Source: Pseudomonadota bacterium
GTDB taxonomy: Bacteria > Pseudomonadota > Gammaproteobacteria > Burkholderiales > Burkholderiaceae_B
Length of the DNA: 64,000 nucleotides
Assembly (NCBI GenBank): GCA_023440825.1
Contig: JAEXRL010000022.1
Coordinates: forward strand, 14,373-78,372
Direction of reading: 5' to 3'
The first letter of the stretch is position 1. Each line of letters starts with the position of its first letter. The notes under the pieces are model-generated. The model ran no database searches, was not told the origin of the DNA, and saw nothing but the letters and a program-made list of their open reading frames with translations. Positions 25,431 through 35,157 of the stretch are shown here, in pieces. The translations under genes were made by a program, and so were the position numbers.

Positions 25431-28400
25431 ATGATGACGCTACCTGAACATACCTTACCCAACGAACCCTGGCAGTTCTGGGTAGATCGTGGAGGCACGT
25501 TTACGGACATCGTAGCTCGCCACCCCGATGGCCACTTAAGTACCCATAAGTTGCTGTCGGACAACCCCAGTCAGTACGAAGATGCTGCGCTGGAAGGTAT
25601 ACGTCGCATGTTAGGGCTAGCCAGCGATGCCCCCATCCCCGGTGAACAGCTCGCCGCGGTAAAAATGGGTACTACCGTCGCCACCAACGCCTTGCTAGAG
25701 CGTAAAGGTGACCCGACCGTGCTTTTCATTACGCGTGGCTTTAAAGATGCCCTGCGCATTGGCTACCAAGCGCGCCCAAGAATTTTTGATCTGCATATAC
25801 AGTTGCCAGAACTGCTGTACTCCAAAGTCGTAGAGGTCAACGAACGCCTACACGCCGATGGTACGGTAGAACAAGAGCTGGATCTGGAATTGAGCCGTCA
25901 ACAACTGAATGAGGCATACGAACAGGGATACCGTGCCATTGCCATTGTCCTGCTTCATGGTTATCGGTATCACCAGCACGAGCAGCAATTGGCTAGCCTT
26001 GCACGCGAAATTGGTTTCACGCAAGTGTCGGTCTCTCACGAGGTCAGCCCCTTGATGAAATTAGTCGGACGGGGCGACACCACGGTGGTTGATGCCTACT
26101 TATCGCCGATCTTACGTCGCTATGTGAATCGCGTAGCCTCCGAACTGGACGGCGTACGTTTAATGTTCATGCAATCGAATGGTGGTCTGACAGCGGCCGA
26201 CCAGTTTCAAGGCAAAGACTCCGTACTCTCTGGCCCGGCGGGCGGAATTGTTGGTATGGCCCGCACCGCAGCGGCCGTGGGCGCAGAACAACTGATCGGC
26301 TTTGACATGGGCGGTACCTCCACCGACGTATCACACTACAACGGTGAGTTCGAGCGTACCTTTGAAACAGTAGTGGCTGGTGTACGCCTACGCGCCCCCA
26401 TGATGAATATTCACACTGTCGCCGCCGGTGGTGGCTCGATTGTGTACTTTGATGGCGCTCGCATGCGTGTAGGGCCAGACTCGGCCGGTGCATTTCCCGG
26501 CCCCGCGGCATACCGCAATGGTGGCCCACTGACCATCACTGATTGCAATGTCATGCTGGGCAAACTTCAGCCTGAGTACTTCCCAGCGATTTTTGGCCCC
26601 AATGCAGATCAAACTCTGGATCTGGCCACGGTACAAGAAAAATTCACCGCTGTGGCTGAGCAAATTAAACAAGCCACAGGCCAAGAGCAAAGTGCCATTG
26701 CCGTGGCCGAAGGATTTATCCAAATAGCTGTGGCCAATATGGCCAATGCGGTCAAAAAAATCTCCATTGAGCGTGGCTATGATGTCAGTCGCTATACCTT
26801 GGTGTCATTCGGTGGGGCAGGCGGACAACATGCTTGCCTAGTGGCTGACGCACTGGGTATGCAACGCGCCCTGATACACCCTTTTGCCGGTGTGCTTTCG
26901 GCCTATGGCATGGGTCTGGCAGATATACGCGCCATGCGAGAAAGCGCCATAGAAACCGTTTTAGACACGCAGCAACTGGCTGTATGTGCCGCCAAGCTGG
27001 AAGAATTAGCCCAAAGCGCACAGGCTGAAGTGGCCGCTCAAGGAATTGAGCAGGCTCATATTCAGACCCACCAACGGGCACACCTGCGCTACCAAGGCAC
27101 AGACTCAGCACTGATGGTGGAGTACGGCGACGTAGAGAGCATGCGCAGCGCATTCGAGGCCAGCTACCAGCAACGATACAGCTTTTTGATGCCCGACAAA
27201 AGCATCATCATTGAAGCGGTATCGGTGGAAGCAGTGGGCACCAGCGGCGAGCAGGTGGCACCCTCTGCCTCAGTACCCGAGCAGGCCGCGCCGGCCGCTC
27301 TGGCCCATGGCCAACTGTACTCCAGCGGTCATTCACACCACACACCCGTATACCAGCGTAAGCATCTACAACCTGGCACACGCCTGATCGGACCTGCCAT
27401 TGTCTTTGACGATAATGGCACCACCATTATCGAACCCGAGTGGGCACTGGAAGTTCTGGAGCAAGGCGAGCTCTTGCTTAGCCGCCATGTTGCACGCCAG
27501 CAGCGTCATGCGATTGGTACCGAGGCCGATCCGGTCATGCTAGAGATTTTCAATAATCTATTCATGTCCATTGCCGAACAAATGGGCGCCACCTTGGCGA
27601 ACACGGCTTTCTCGGTCAACATCAAAGAGCGTTTGGACTTTTCTTGCGCCCTGTTTGATGCGCAAGGCAATTTGATTGCCAATGCCCCCCATATGCCCGT
27701 GCACTTGGGCTCTATGGGCGAAAGCATCAAAACGGTCATCACCAAAAATCAAGGCCGCATGCGGGCGGGCGATAGCTATGTACTGAATGATCCCTATAAC
27801 GGGGGAACTCACTTACCCGATATCACCGTGGTAACACCCGTCTTTGATGATCAAGGTCAAGATATTCTGTTCTTCGTTGCCTCACGTGGCCACCATGCTG
27901 ATGTGGGCGGCATCACCCCCGGCTCCATGCCTCCTAACAGCCACAACATTATTGAAGAAGGGGTCCTAATCGATAACTTCAAGCTGGTTGAAAATGGACG
28001 TATGCGTGAACCAGAGCTGCGCGAGCTGCTTGCCAGCGGGCCTTATCCTGCGCGTAACGTAGAACAAAACATTGCCGATCTGCGTGCGCAGATTGCCGCC
28101 AATGAGAAAGGGGTACACGAATTACGTCGTATGGTGGGTATGTTTGGCCTAGATGTGGTGCACGCCTACATGCAACACGTGCAGGACAACGCTGAAGAGG
28201 CCGTTCGACAAGTTATTGGTGTTTTACAGGATGGTCAGTTCCGTTACGAGCTCGATAGTGGCGCAGTCATTCAGGTACAAGTGAAGGTGGATCGTAACGC
28301 ACGCAGTGCCAGCATTGACTTTAGTGGTACCTCTGCTCAACTGGGCGACAACTTCAATGCCCCGTCTGCCGTATGTATGGCCGCCGTGCTGTACGTATTC

Positions 28401-29084
28401 CGCACTCTGGTCAATGACGATATTCCCATGAATGCAGGCTGCCTCAAGCCCATTAGCGTACATATCCCAGAGGGCTGCATGCTACGACCCCATTACCCCG
28501 CAGCCACCGTGGCAGGTAATGTGGAAACCTCACAGTGCGTCACTGATGCGCTCTATGGCGCTTTAGGCGTCATGGCCGCGGCACAAGGCACGATGAACAA
28601 CTTCACCTTCGGAAACGAACAATACCAGTACTACGAAACTATTGCTGGCGGCTCAGGGGCCGGGTACTTGCGTACGCCCGGCAGCGATACCGTCACTGCG
28701 TTTGCCGGTACAGATGTCGTGCAGACTCATATGACGAACTCACGCTTGACCGACCCGGAAATTCTGGAATGGCGTTACCCAGTCTTGCTAGAAGAATTCA
28801 GCATTCGAGCCGACAGCGCGGGGCAGGGTGCTCAGCCTGGCGGCCATGGTGGCATTCGCCGACTGCGTTTCCTAGAGCCTATGACCGCTTCGATTCTCTC
28901 CAATCGTCGCCGTATCGCCCCCTATGGCCTGGCTGGTGGTCACAGCGGACAGCCCGGTCGCAACTACGTAGTACGTCAAAACGGAGAAACACAAGAGCTT
29001 GGCTCTACTGACTCTACATCTATGCAGGCTGGAGATGTATTTGTCATTGAAACGCCGGGAGGCGGGGGTTACGGTCAGCCGTAA
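25431..29084 (+). CDS. HyuA-HyuB fusion, 5-oxoprolinase type
   Basis: 1217 residues. The N-terminal HyuA half starts with an ATP-binding-type DRGGTFTDIVARHPDG, then KMGTTVATNALLERKG and FDMGGTSTDVSHYNGE. The C-terminal HyuB half begins around residue 700 (LEIFNNLFMSIAEQMGATLANTAFSVNIKERLDFSC) and ends with GGGGYGQP. The single-chain layout and the KLLSDNPSQYEDAALEGIRRML stretch match ATP-dependent 5-oxoprolinases, which open 5-oxoproline to glutamate; hydantoinase and acetone-carboxylase relatives are usually split. Last gene of the LysR-DUF4286-TRAP-NHL cluster, followed by a strong terminator. The natural substrate could be another lactam or cyclic amide. Confidence 0.85.
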   Translation: MMTLPEHTLPNEPWQFWVDRGGTFTDIVARHPDGHLSTHKLLSDNPSQYEDAALEGIRRMLGLASDAPIPGEQLAAVKMGTTVATNALLERKGDPTVLFITRGFKDALRIGYQARPRIFDLHIQLPELLYSKVVEVNERLHADGTVEQELDLELSRQQLNEAYEQGYRAIAIVLLHGYRYHQHEQQLASLAREIGFTQVSVSHEVSPLMKLVGRGDTTVVDAYLSPILRRYVNRVASELDGVRLMFMQSNGGLTAADQFQGKDSVLSGPAGGIVGMARTAAAVGAEQLIGFDMGGTSTDVSHYNGEFERTFETVVAGVRLRAPMMNIHTVAAGGGSIVYFDGARMRVGPDSAGAFPGPAAYRNGGPLTITDCNVMLGKLQPEYFPAIFGPNADQTLDLATVQEKFTAVAEQIKQATGQEQSAIAVAEGFIQIAVANMANAVKKISIERGYDVSRYTLVSFGGAGGQHACLVADALGMQRALIHPFAGVLSAYGMGLADIRAMRESAIETVLDTQQLAVCAAKLEELAQSAQAEVAAQGIEQAHIQTHQRAHLRYQGTDSALMVEYGDVESMRSAFEASYQQRYSFLMPDKSIIIEAVSVEAVGTSGEQVAPSASVPEQAAPAALAHGQLYSSGHSHHTPVYQRKHLQPGTRLIGPAIVFDDNGTTIIEPEWALEVLEQGELLLSRHVARQQRHAIGTEADPVMLEIFNNLFMSIAEQMGATLANTAFSVNIKERLDFSCALFDAQGNLIANAPHMPVHLGSMGESIKTVITKNQGRMRAGDSYVLNDPYNGGTHLPDITVVTPVFDDQGQDILFFVASRGHHADVGGITPGSMPPNSHNIIEEGVLIDNFKLVENGRMREPELRELLASGPYPARNVEQNIADLRAQIAANEKGVHELRRMVGMFGLDVVHAYMQHVQDNAEEAVRQVIGVLQDGQFRYELDSGAVIQVQVKVDRNARSASIDFSGTSAQLGDNFNAPSAVCMAAVLYVFRTLVNDDIPMNAGCLKPISVHIPEGCMLRPHYPAATVAGNVETSQCVTDALYGALGVMAAAQGTMNNFTFGNEQYQYYETIAGGSGAGYLRTPGSDTVTAFAGTDVVQTHMTNSRLTDPEILEWRYPVLLEEFSIRADSAGQGAQPGGHGGIRRLRFLEPMTASILSNRRRIAPYGLAGGHSGQPGRNYVVRQNGETQELGSTDSTSMQAGDVFVIETPGGGGYGQP

Positions 29085-29117
29085 ATCACTGACTCATCAG
29101 GACTAGCTCGTCACACC

Positions 29118-29152
29118 AACCTGCAAAGCGTTATACGCTTTGCAGGTTTTTT
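29118..29152 (+). terminator. Strong intrinsic terminator after the oxoprolinase gene
   Basis: A perfect 13-bp stem (AACCTGCAAAGCG with CGCTTTGCAGGTT) around a TTATA loop, followed by TTTTTTC. It is the clearest rho-independent terminator in the window and closes the cluster. Confidence 0.93.
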
Positions 29153-29362
29153 CATTTCACCATGACCACAAAAGGTTCAATCGGATACCGTGAAAGTCGG
29201 TAATCGAATAAAAGGCATACTCTCTCAATCACGTAAACTCTATCCAGACTTGGTCTGCTGCGACAGCGCCACGGTGCTAGATTAAATGAGTTATGGTTTC
29301 AAAAATATCCCACAAGGGCCGTCAAACGGTAAGATGAACACCTCTACATTCTAAATAAAAGT

Positions 29363-30292
29363 ATGCTTTTTGATAAAGATCTCCTTTCCAAAATAATACT
29401 TCCATTGAGACTGGAAAGCGCCTTCGTCAGTCTGTGGTCAGTGGCAGGAGAATGGTCATTTGATGGCCCCAAAGAGCCTCTGGCATTGTTTCACTACCTT
29501 GCTCAAGGAACTCTGTTTGTTGGAACCCAGTGCGGCAAGACGATGATCATTAATGAGGGCGATTTAATCATTTTCCCGCATGGGATGGCGCACAGAATTG
29601 GAGGGTCTTCCGATAGCCGTACCTCAATTCCTTTGGACGCTGTGCTGCCTAAGCGCGAACTTGGTAGCTTTGCTCGTATTGATCTGCCGGGCAGCGATAA
29701 TCACACCAAGGTTCTATGTGCTGGCCTGCTTTACAGTTCAACTGCAGCCGGATCAATCTACGACCTATTTCCAGAAATATTGATTGTCAGACGTTATGAG
29801 ATGGCCTCGCACCCACTATTGAGCGGTCTATTACAGGGGCTAGTCGAAGAGGCGGAAACATTTCAAGAGGGCAAAGAATTCATCCTTCACAAAGGGCTGG
29901 AGTTAGCCTACGTACTGGGTGTTAGGACCGCAATGAGCATCGATACAAAGACAAGTATTGGCTCGCAAAAAGCACTTGACCCAAGAATTCAGAGATCTCT
30001 TGTGCATATGCACACTAATTTCAATCGACGGCTAAACACCGTAGATGTGGCTTCTACAATAGGAATGTCAAGATCGGCATTTAGTCTGGCTTTCAAACAG
30101 GCTACAGGCCACACTCCGGCGAAATATTTGTCAAAAATACGCGTATTTGAAGCAAAGCGATTGATGAAAACCACAACTCTTAATAAGGACGAAATTGCCT
30201 TTCGCGTTGGTTTTGAAAGTGCTGTTGGCCTATATCTAGCGATCAAATCCAATACAGAATCCGTATACTCGCCGGCACCTGAGCACGACTAA
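29363..30292 (+). CDS. AraC family regulator with N-terminal cupin domain
   Basis: 309 residues. A cupin_6-type sensor (ALFHYLAQGTLFVGTQCGKTMIINEGDLIIFPHGMAHRIGG) is followed by two AraC helix-turn-helices: LNTVDVASTIGMSRSAFSLAFKQATGHTPAKYL and NKDEIAFRVGFESAVGLYLAIKS. The second DNA-binding motif is unusual: the family's usual FSRAFKRxFGxSPxxYR stretch is replaced by LYLAIKSNTESVYSPAPEHD, so its C-terminus is diverged or rearranged. It is followed by an efflux MFS gene that it probably controls. Codons are AT-richer than in the flanking clusters. Confidence 0.85.
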   Translation: MLFDKDLLSKIILPLRLESAFVSLWSVAGEWSFDGPKEPLALFHYLAQGTLFVGTQCGKTMIINEGDLIIFPHGMAHRIGGSSDSRTSIPLDAVLPKRELGSFARIDLPGSDNHTKVLCAGLLYSSTAAGSIYDLFPEILIVRRYEMASHPLLSGLLQGLVEEAETFQEGKEFILHKGLELAYVLGVRTAMSIDTKTSIGSQKALDPRIQRSLVHMHTNFNRRLNTVDVASTIGMSRSAFSLAFKQATGHTPAKYLSKIRVFEAKRLMKTTTLNKDEIAFRVGFESAVGLYLAIKSNTESVYSPAPEHD

Positions 30293-30575
30293 AATCTAAA
30301 AAACGGACGAATCTTAATATCTTCGAGACAATCCTTAATTGAGGCAGATAGCAAGGCCCCAGTAAGCTCTAGCTTGCCTAGATATTTCCTTACTGGATTA
30401 AGTATGTTCATGCCAAATCACGTCTATACGGCAGTCCCTCAAGAGCCCACATGGCAGACTAAGATCGTTAAACAGAGGAGCACCACGTTTGCCAAAGCTA
30501 TTGTATACAGGGCTAAAGGCCAGACTCTAAGCAGGTTTAGAAAAATGGCTAAGAAGGCGGCCAAAGGTGAAAAAA

Positions 30576-31982
30576 ATGGCTAATCAAGTGCAGAGCGCAT
30601 TTTATAAACGCTTGATGTTTCTCCTGGCAACTACTCAGCTCTTACTTATTGTTGATGCATCTATCGTTAATGTGATCGTGCCAACGATCGCTAGAGAATT
30701 GAGCTTCTCCGAAACTGGCCAGTCCTGGATCGTCAATGCCTATTTGACCGTTTTTGGCGGTACGCTTTTAGTTTCCGGACGTATTGCGGACCTGATGGGT
30801 AGAACACGTATATTCCAGCTTGGCTTGCTGGTTTTGGCAATTGGCTCTGCAGTCTGCGCTTTAGCGCACAGTTCGGAACTACTAATAGTTGGACGCGCTG
30901 CGCAAGGCCTAGGATCTGCCTTCGCTGCTGCGGCGAGTCTGGCGCTGATACTTGCCAGTTTTAAAGGAGAACAACGATATAAAGCCTTAGGGCTACTTGC
31001 CGCCATGGGAGGCCTAGGTGGAGCACTGGGTACTTTTCTCGGTGGTGCCTTGACGGAATGGTTTGGGTGGCGCTCAACATTCTGGCTTAGTGTAGTTATT
31101 CCCTTAGGGCTGCTTATGCTCTCGCCCGCCATTTTTCTTAACCTTGTGGATGACCAGCGTCGTGGGAAGGTCGACGCACTAGGTGCTGCTCTGTTAATGA
31201 TTGGTCAAAGCCTATTGGCCTTCGGAATAATTTCCTTCGGTGAAAGCGCTCGCTTGTCAGACTGGGTATGGATAGCTGGCATCACTTGCTCCTTCTTGAT
31301 ACTGATTATCTTTGGTTTGTGGCAGCGCAAGGCACCTGTCCCACTCATTGCGCCACAAACATGGCGAAATATTGGTTTGATGGAAGCACTGGTATATTCT
31401 GGAGTCGGCCAACTCATCATTTTCCCCATGTTCTTTGTTGGGAATCTGTATCTGCAAAACACGCTGAAGTTTAGCCCCATGGCCTCCGGCGCCTCTTTTC
31501 TTCCCTTATGTGGAGTCGTCATCCTAACCGCCACGAACGCACCATCATGGCTTCGCTTTGGTGAAATAAAAGCACTGGCTGCTGGATTTGTGTTGCTTAC
31601 TATGGGAATGTTATGGTTATCGCAGGCCAAAGTGGATGGAAATTTTCTGACGGATGTTCTGGGGCCGACTCTGCTCGTGGGTGCAAGCCTACCGATAATA
31701 GCTATCTCGTCGAATATTTTAGGCGCAAAAAATGCGTCTACCGGCCAGGAAGGTTTGGTATCTGGTTTGTTGAATACGTTTCAACAGTTCGGTGCGGTCA
31801 TTGGTCTTGCTGCAATGGTTTCTCTGGCCAGTTTTTATTCTGAAAAATTGAAAAATGATCCTGACTCGAGGGCTGAATTAACCATGCTTGGTGGCTATCA
31901 GGCAGCATTCCTAATGGGGGCCATTATTGCCTTAATAGCAGCACTTGTACTGATAGCAAGATCTCTACGCAAACCGGGGTAG
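30576..31982 (+). CDS. DHA2-type drug efflux MFS transporter
   Basis: 468 residues with about 14 membrane segments. DHA2 (EmrB/QacA) motifs: LDASIVNVIVPTIARELSFSETGQSWIVNAY-like text near the start (written here as IVDASIVNVIVPTI), GRIADLMGRTRIF in the helix 2-3 loop, GRAAQGLGSAFAAAASLAL, and GLGGALGTFLGGALTEWFGWRSTFW. The ATG at 30576 is preferred to a GTG nine bases earlier because AAAGGTGA lies before it. It exports drugs or toxic metabolites, probably under the AraC regulator upstream. It ends 11 bases from the convergent RpiR gene. Confidence 0.87.
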   Translation: MANQVQSAFYKRLMFLLATTQLLLIVDASIVNVIVPTIARELSFSETGQSWIVNAYLTVFGGTLLVSGRIADLMGRTRIFQLGLLVLAIGSAVCALAHSSELLIVGRAAQGLGSAFAAAASLALILASFKGEQRYKALGLLAAMGGLGGALGTFLGGALTEWFGWRSTFWLSVVIPLGLLMLSPAIFLNLVDDQRRGKVDALGAALLMIGQSLLAFGIISFGESARLSDWVWIAGITCSFLILIIFGLWQRKAPVPLIAPQTWRNIGLMEALVYSGVGQLIIFPMFFVGNLYLQNTLKFSPMASGASFLPLCGVVILTATNAPSWLRFGEIKALAAGFVLLTMGMLWLSQAKVDGNFLTDVLGPTLLVGASLPIIAISSNILGAKNASTGQEGLVSGLLNTFQQFGAVIGLAAMVSLASFYSEKLKNDPDSRAELTMLGGYQAAFLMGAIIALIAALVLIARSLRKPG

Positions 31983-31993
31983 GGGTGTAGCAC

Positions 31994-32854
31994 TTACCAA
32001 GCTATCACAGCCTGTCTCAAGCGCTCTGCCACAGCCTGACTTAAGGCCTGGCGCTCACGTCCGACCTGGCCAGCCTGCTCAATGACTGCGCTAAGTAGCA
32101 GGTGACACACAGCCATCATGGCAAATACCTGATTAAGCCTATCATCGGCTTGGGAAGGGCACTGAATATGCCAGCCAAAGCGTAGATCCAGCGCTGGCGT
32201 AGTTTGGCTCAAGTACAGCACAGGCACCCGATTTTGCTGCACGTACTCAATCACACTCAATGACGCCGCAGCGCTATGACGCGTGTCATCCAGCACCAGA
32301 AAAAGGTCCTGCTCACGCATCAAGCTCACGTAGTTTGCCATGGTATCCGTGCCCGGTAACAAGACCACATTCTCTTTGATTTGGAACAGTTCAGAGGAAA
32401 AAAACTGAGCTAGATACTGAGTGTTCCCCATGCCCAGCACCCAGACTTTTCGGGCCTGCAGCACCGCCTGTACAAGCTGCTCGAGCAAGGCCTCAGAAAG
32501 CCCCGCATAAGCCTGGCACACACTGGCATGTAACTGCTCCACATGCCTAGACACTTTATCAGTATGCGGGGCAGCTAAGGCTTGCACAGCAGGCACCGCC
32601 GTTAACTGCCCGTGGCTGGTACGCGCGTGCTGGCGGGCAGCCTCGTAGCTGTCATACCCCAAACGTCGAACAAAACGAGACACGGTGGCCGTGGACACGC
32701 TGGATAACTGAGCTAGCTCCAAGGCGGAGTAACTGGCCAGCTCTCCGGGGATGTCCAGCATGAATTGAGCTAAACGTTTTTCTGCAGGATGCAGATGCGG
32801 CAAAATTTCTAATACCCGCTGCAAGAACGAGCTAGGGGGCGTATGTGCTTTCAT
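31994..32854 (-). CDS. RpiR/MurR family transcriptional regulator
   Basis: 286 residues. N-terminal helix-turn-helix of the RpiR family (ELAQLSSVSTATVSRFVRRLGYDSYEAARQHAR) followed by a sugar-isomerase (SIS) fold that senses phosphosugars or related ligands (VWVLGMGNTQYLAQFFSSELF). It is the last gene of the run GntR, racemase, NCS1 permease on the minus strand, separated from the permease by a stem-loop terminator, so it probably has its own promoter in the 157-base gap. RpiR proteins are also found next to purine and hydantoin catabolic genes. Confidence 0.85.
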   Translation of the reverse strand: MKAHTPPSSFLQRVLEILPHLHPAEKRLAQFMLDIPGELASYSALELAQLSSVSTATVSRFVRRLGYDSYEAARQHARTSHGQLTAVPAVQALAAPHTDKVSRHVEQLHASVCQAYAGLSEALLEQLVQAVLQARKVWVLGMGNTQYLAQFFSSELFQIKENVVLLPGTDTMANYVSLMREQDLFLVLDDTRHSAAASLSVIEYVQQNRVPVLYLSQTTPALDLRFGWHIQCPSQADDRLNQVFAMMAVCHLLLSAVIEQAGQVGRERQALSQAVAERLRQAVIAW

Positions 32855-32971
32855 AGTTAACCTGGAAGCGCTAACTTGCCAACCACTGCAGCAAACCGAC
32901 TAGCGCCAGCAAAACAATATATACCTTAGCGCCAAATAGCAAGTTTGCTTCAAGCCCAACGCACACAAACA

Positions 32972-32991
32972 GGCCTGCCATGTGGCAGGCC
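32972..32991 (-). terminator. Terminator of the NCS1 permease gene
   Basis: GGCCTGCC and GGCAGGCC pair over eight bases around ACAT/ATGT, 20 bases past the permease stop. On the minus strand it runs into TGTTTGTGTG, a modest U-rich tail. Confidence 0.6.
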
Positions 32992-33011
32992 CATACAAAC
33001 CCGTGTACCGG

Positions 33012-34367
33012 TTACTCTTTAAAGCGCTGGCACGGACCCCAATACTGCATCAGTACGTAATACACCAAACCGGCGGGCAACAAGCTGGCATACCAAGACA
33101 CTTTCGAGAAGTACAAAGCAATCACAGCACCTACCGCAGAGGCGATAAAACCTGCATAGTTCAAGCCTCTGTACGCACCTTTCTCATCGTAGTACTTTTC
33201 AAGATTCAAGGTACGCTTACGGACGAAGTAATAATCAACCACCATCACCGCAAAGATCGGACCTAAAAACGCCGAATAAGTTTGCACGAATAATTGTAGA
33301 CCTGCCGCCGACTCATCTTTCACCAATTCCCAAGGAAAGGTAAAGAACGCCGCCACACCCACGATAATCGTAGCCAGCTTAAAGGGAATTTTAAAAACAT
33401 CCATCAGCACATACGTGGGCGGCACAACGTTATTCAAGACGTTCGTGGTGACCTGGGCAAACGTGATAAACAATAACGTAGCGATCAGCAAAGGTTTGTT
33501 ATCTACCGCGCTAGAGAACACGGCGATAGGATCTGCATGACCGGTCGCACCCGACACCATTAAGCCGATCAAGCCCATGAACAAGGTGCATGGCAAAATG
33601 GACATGGCGTACAAGGTGGTTAACGGCCCACGCTTCATGCCTGTCTCTAGCTCGCGAGAATAATCACTCACGTTTAGCATCATGGTGCTGTAAATGCCCA
33701 GGAACAGCATGGTGGCTCCCCAGAACTCCAGACCCCATGTACCCTCAATGCCCACCAAATTGGCGTTAATCTCGTCACCATATTTATTGATGACGCTAAA
33801 GAACATATACACCAAAGACACCAGTATGAATACGCTGCCTATGTTCTCAAGCCATTTAATACCCTGAAAGCCCAAGGTAGATAAAGCAATCTGCAAGAAC
33901 TGAAACACCACAAACCAGAACACAATGCTCTCAAAACCAAATAGCGACGCCGATACGGCATTCAATGCCCCAGCGCCCACCCAGCTTTGAAAGCCGTACC
34001 AGACTATCGCGGGTACCGCACGTACCAGTCCCGGAAATTTGGTTCCAGCAAAGCCAAATGCGCCACGCGCCTGAACCACAAACGGGATACCGTACTTATA
34101 ACCTGCTGCGCCATTTAGCGCTAAGGCAATACCAATCACAAAGCAACCAATGGCAATCGCCATGGTGGCTTGCAATAAGTTCAAAGTACCTACAATGCTG
34201 GAGCCCATGGCAAACGTACCTATGGATACGCAGCCTCCAAACCAGGCGAGCAGGTAAGACCATTTCCCCATAATGCGTATATTTTGCGGGGTCAGCGACT
34301 CTTGACCCGCGGCCTTGGTCTGGGCCGGCGGAGCCTGTTGCTCTACTTTATCGCTCAATTGCGTCAT
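33012..34367 (-). CDS. NCS1 family nucleobase/allantoin/hydantoin permease
   Basis: 451 residues and about twelve membrane segments. NCS1 signatures: WFGGCVSIGTFAMGSSIVG in helix 1, YGIPFVVQARGAFGFAGTKFPGLVRAVPAIVWYGFQSW around helix 3, and NVSDYSRELETGMKRG in the long loop. These sodium- or proton-coupled carriers bring in uracil, allantoin, hydantoins or cytosine. It is 20 bases downstream of the racemase gene, which points to a hydantoin- or allantoin-like substrate. No hydantoinase or allantoinase gene is next to it; the oxoprolinase-like gene 4 kb away is on the other strand. Confidence 0.85.
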   Translation of the reverse strand: MTQLSDKVEQQAPPAQTKAAGQESLTPQNIRIMGKWSYLLAWFGGCVSIGTFAMGSSIVGTLNLLQATMAIAIGCFVIGIALALNGAAGYKYGIPFVVQARGAFGFAGTKFPGLVRAVPAIVWYGFQSWVGAGALNAVSASLFGFESIVFWFVVFQFLQIALSTLGFQGIKWLENIGSVFILVSLVYMFFSVINKYGDEINANLVGIEGTWGLEFWGATMLFLGIYSTMMLNVSDYSRELETGMKRGPLTTLYAMSILPCTLFMGLIGLMVSGATGHADPIAVFSSAVDNKPLLIATLLFITFAQVTTNVLNNVVPPTYVLMDVFKIPFKLATIIVGVAAFFTFPWELVKDESAAGLQLFVQTYSAFLGPIFAVMVVDYYFVRKRTLNLEKYYDEKGAYRGLNYAGFIASAVGAVIALYFSKVSWYASLLPAGLVYYVLMQYWGPCQRFKE

Positions 34368-34387
34368 CTCCTATCTCCTTTTTTTGT

Positions 34388-35131
34388 TTATGTCATCTCT
34401 ATATCGCTCAAATGAGCGTATTTGCCCGTAAATGCTTTGCTCAGAGGAAAAGCCAGATCACCGAGCTTGCTCGTTTGCACCCCTAAGCCCACCAGGGCCT
34501 CTGCCAATTTGACTGCAGCGGTTACCCCTTCAATCACAGGCATTTGCACTTCCTGGGTAATACGGTGGCGTAAATCGGCCATGCCCCCACAACCCAACAC
34601 CACGGCGCCAATGCCATCTTCCGCTTTAGCTCGTAAACACTCCTGGACAATGAGCTTAAATGCGGCATCGGGGTCGTCCTCTAAGGCTAATACGGGTATT
34701 TCGGCTGCTCGCACTCGTCTGCAATGCCCTTTAAAACCGTATTGCTCCAGCAGGTGCTCGGCGATAATTCCCGTTCGGCTAAGCGTTGTAACAATGGAGA
34801 ACCGAGTACTTAACATGCTCGCTACATGAAACGCCGCTTCAGCTATACCAATCACCGGCGCTTTGGTCATTTCACGAGCTGCTAATAAACCCGGATCACC
34901 AAAACAGGCCACAATATACGCATCGACACCCTCTTGCTCGCCCTTGCGAATTTCCTCCAACACGCCCACCGCCGCAATCGCCTCGTCGTAATGGGACTCA
35001 ATAGAAACTGGGCCATCTTCCGGGTTCGTGGCAGAAATTATGGTTCCCGGACTTGCCACCTGTTGCCCAGCCTCCCCAATCTTGGCCGTCATCGCAGCCG
35101 TCGTATTGGGATTGATTAAACGAATATGCAT
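34388..35131 (-). CDS. Asp/Glu racemase family (hydantoin/allantoin racemase type)
   Basis: 247 residues. The family's two catalytic cysteines are visible: AYIVACFGDPGL and VLGCGGMADL. MHIRLINPNTTAAMTAKI is the usual start of hydantoin and allantoin racemases, which interconvert the enantiomers before ring opening. It lies between the GntR gene (26 bases upstream) and the NCS1 permease, so transport and racemisation are coexpressed. The exact ring substrate cannot be told from sequence. Confidence 0.83.
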   Translation of the reverse strand: MHIRLINPNTTAAMTAKIGEAGQQVASPGTIISATNPEDGPVSIESHYDEAIAAVGVLEEIRKGEQEGVDAYIVACFGDPGLLAAREMTKAPVIGIAEAAFHVASMLSTRFSIVTTLSRTGIIAEHLLEQYGFKGHCRRVRAAEIPVLALEDDPDAAFKLIVQECLRAKAEDGIGAVVLGCGGMADLRHRITQEVQMPVIEGVTAAVKLAEALVGLGVQTSKLGDLAFPLSKAFTGKYAHLSDIEMT

Positions 35132-35157
35132 CGTGAACTCCTTAAAAATCGCTGTTA

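Noticed and set aside
30374..30583. 69-codon plus-strand frame before the efflux MFS gene
   Set aside because: No ribosome site, no recognisable family, and it overlaps the MFS start out of frame; basic and low in complexity.
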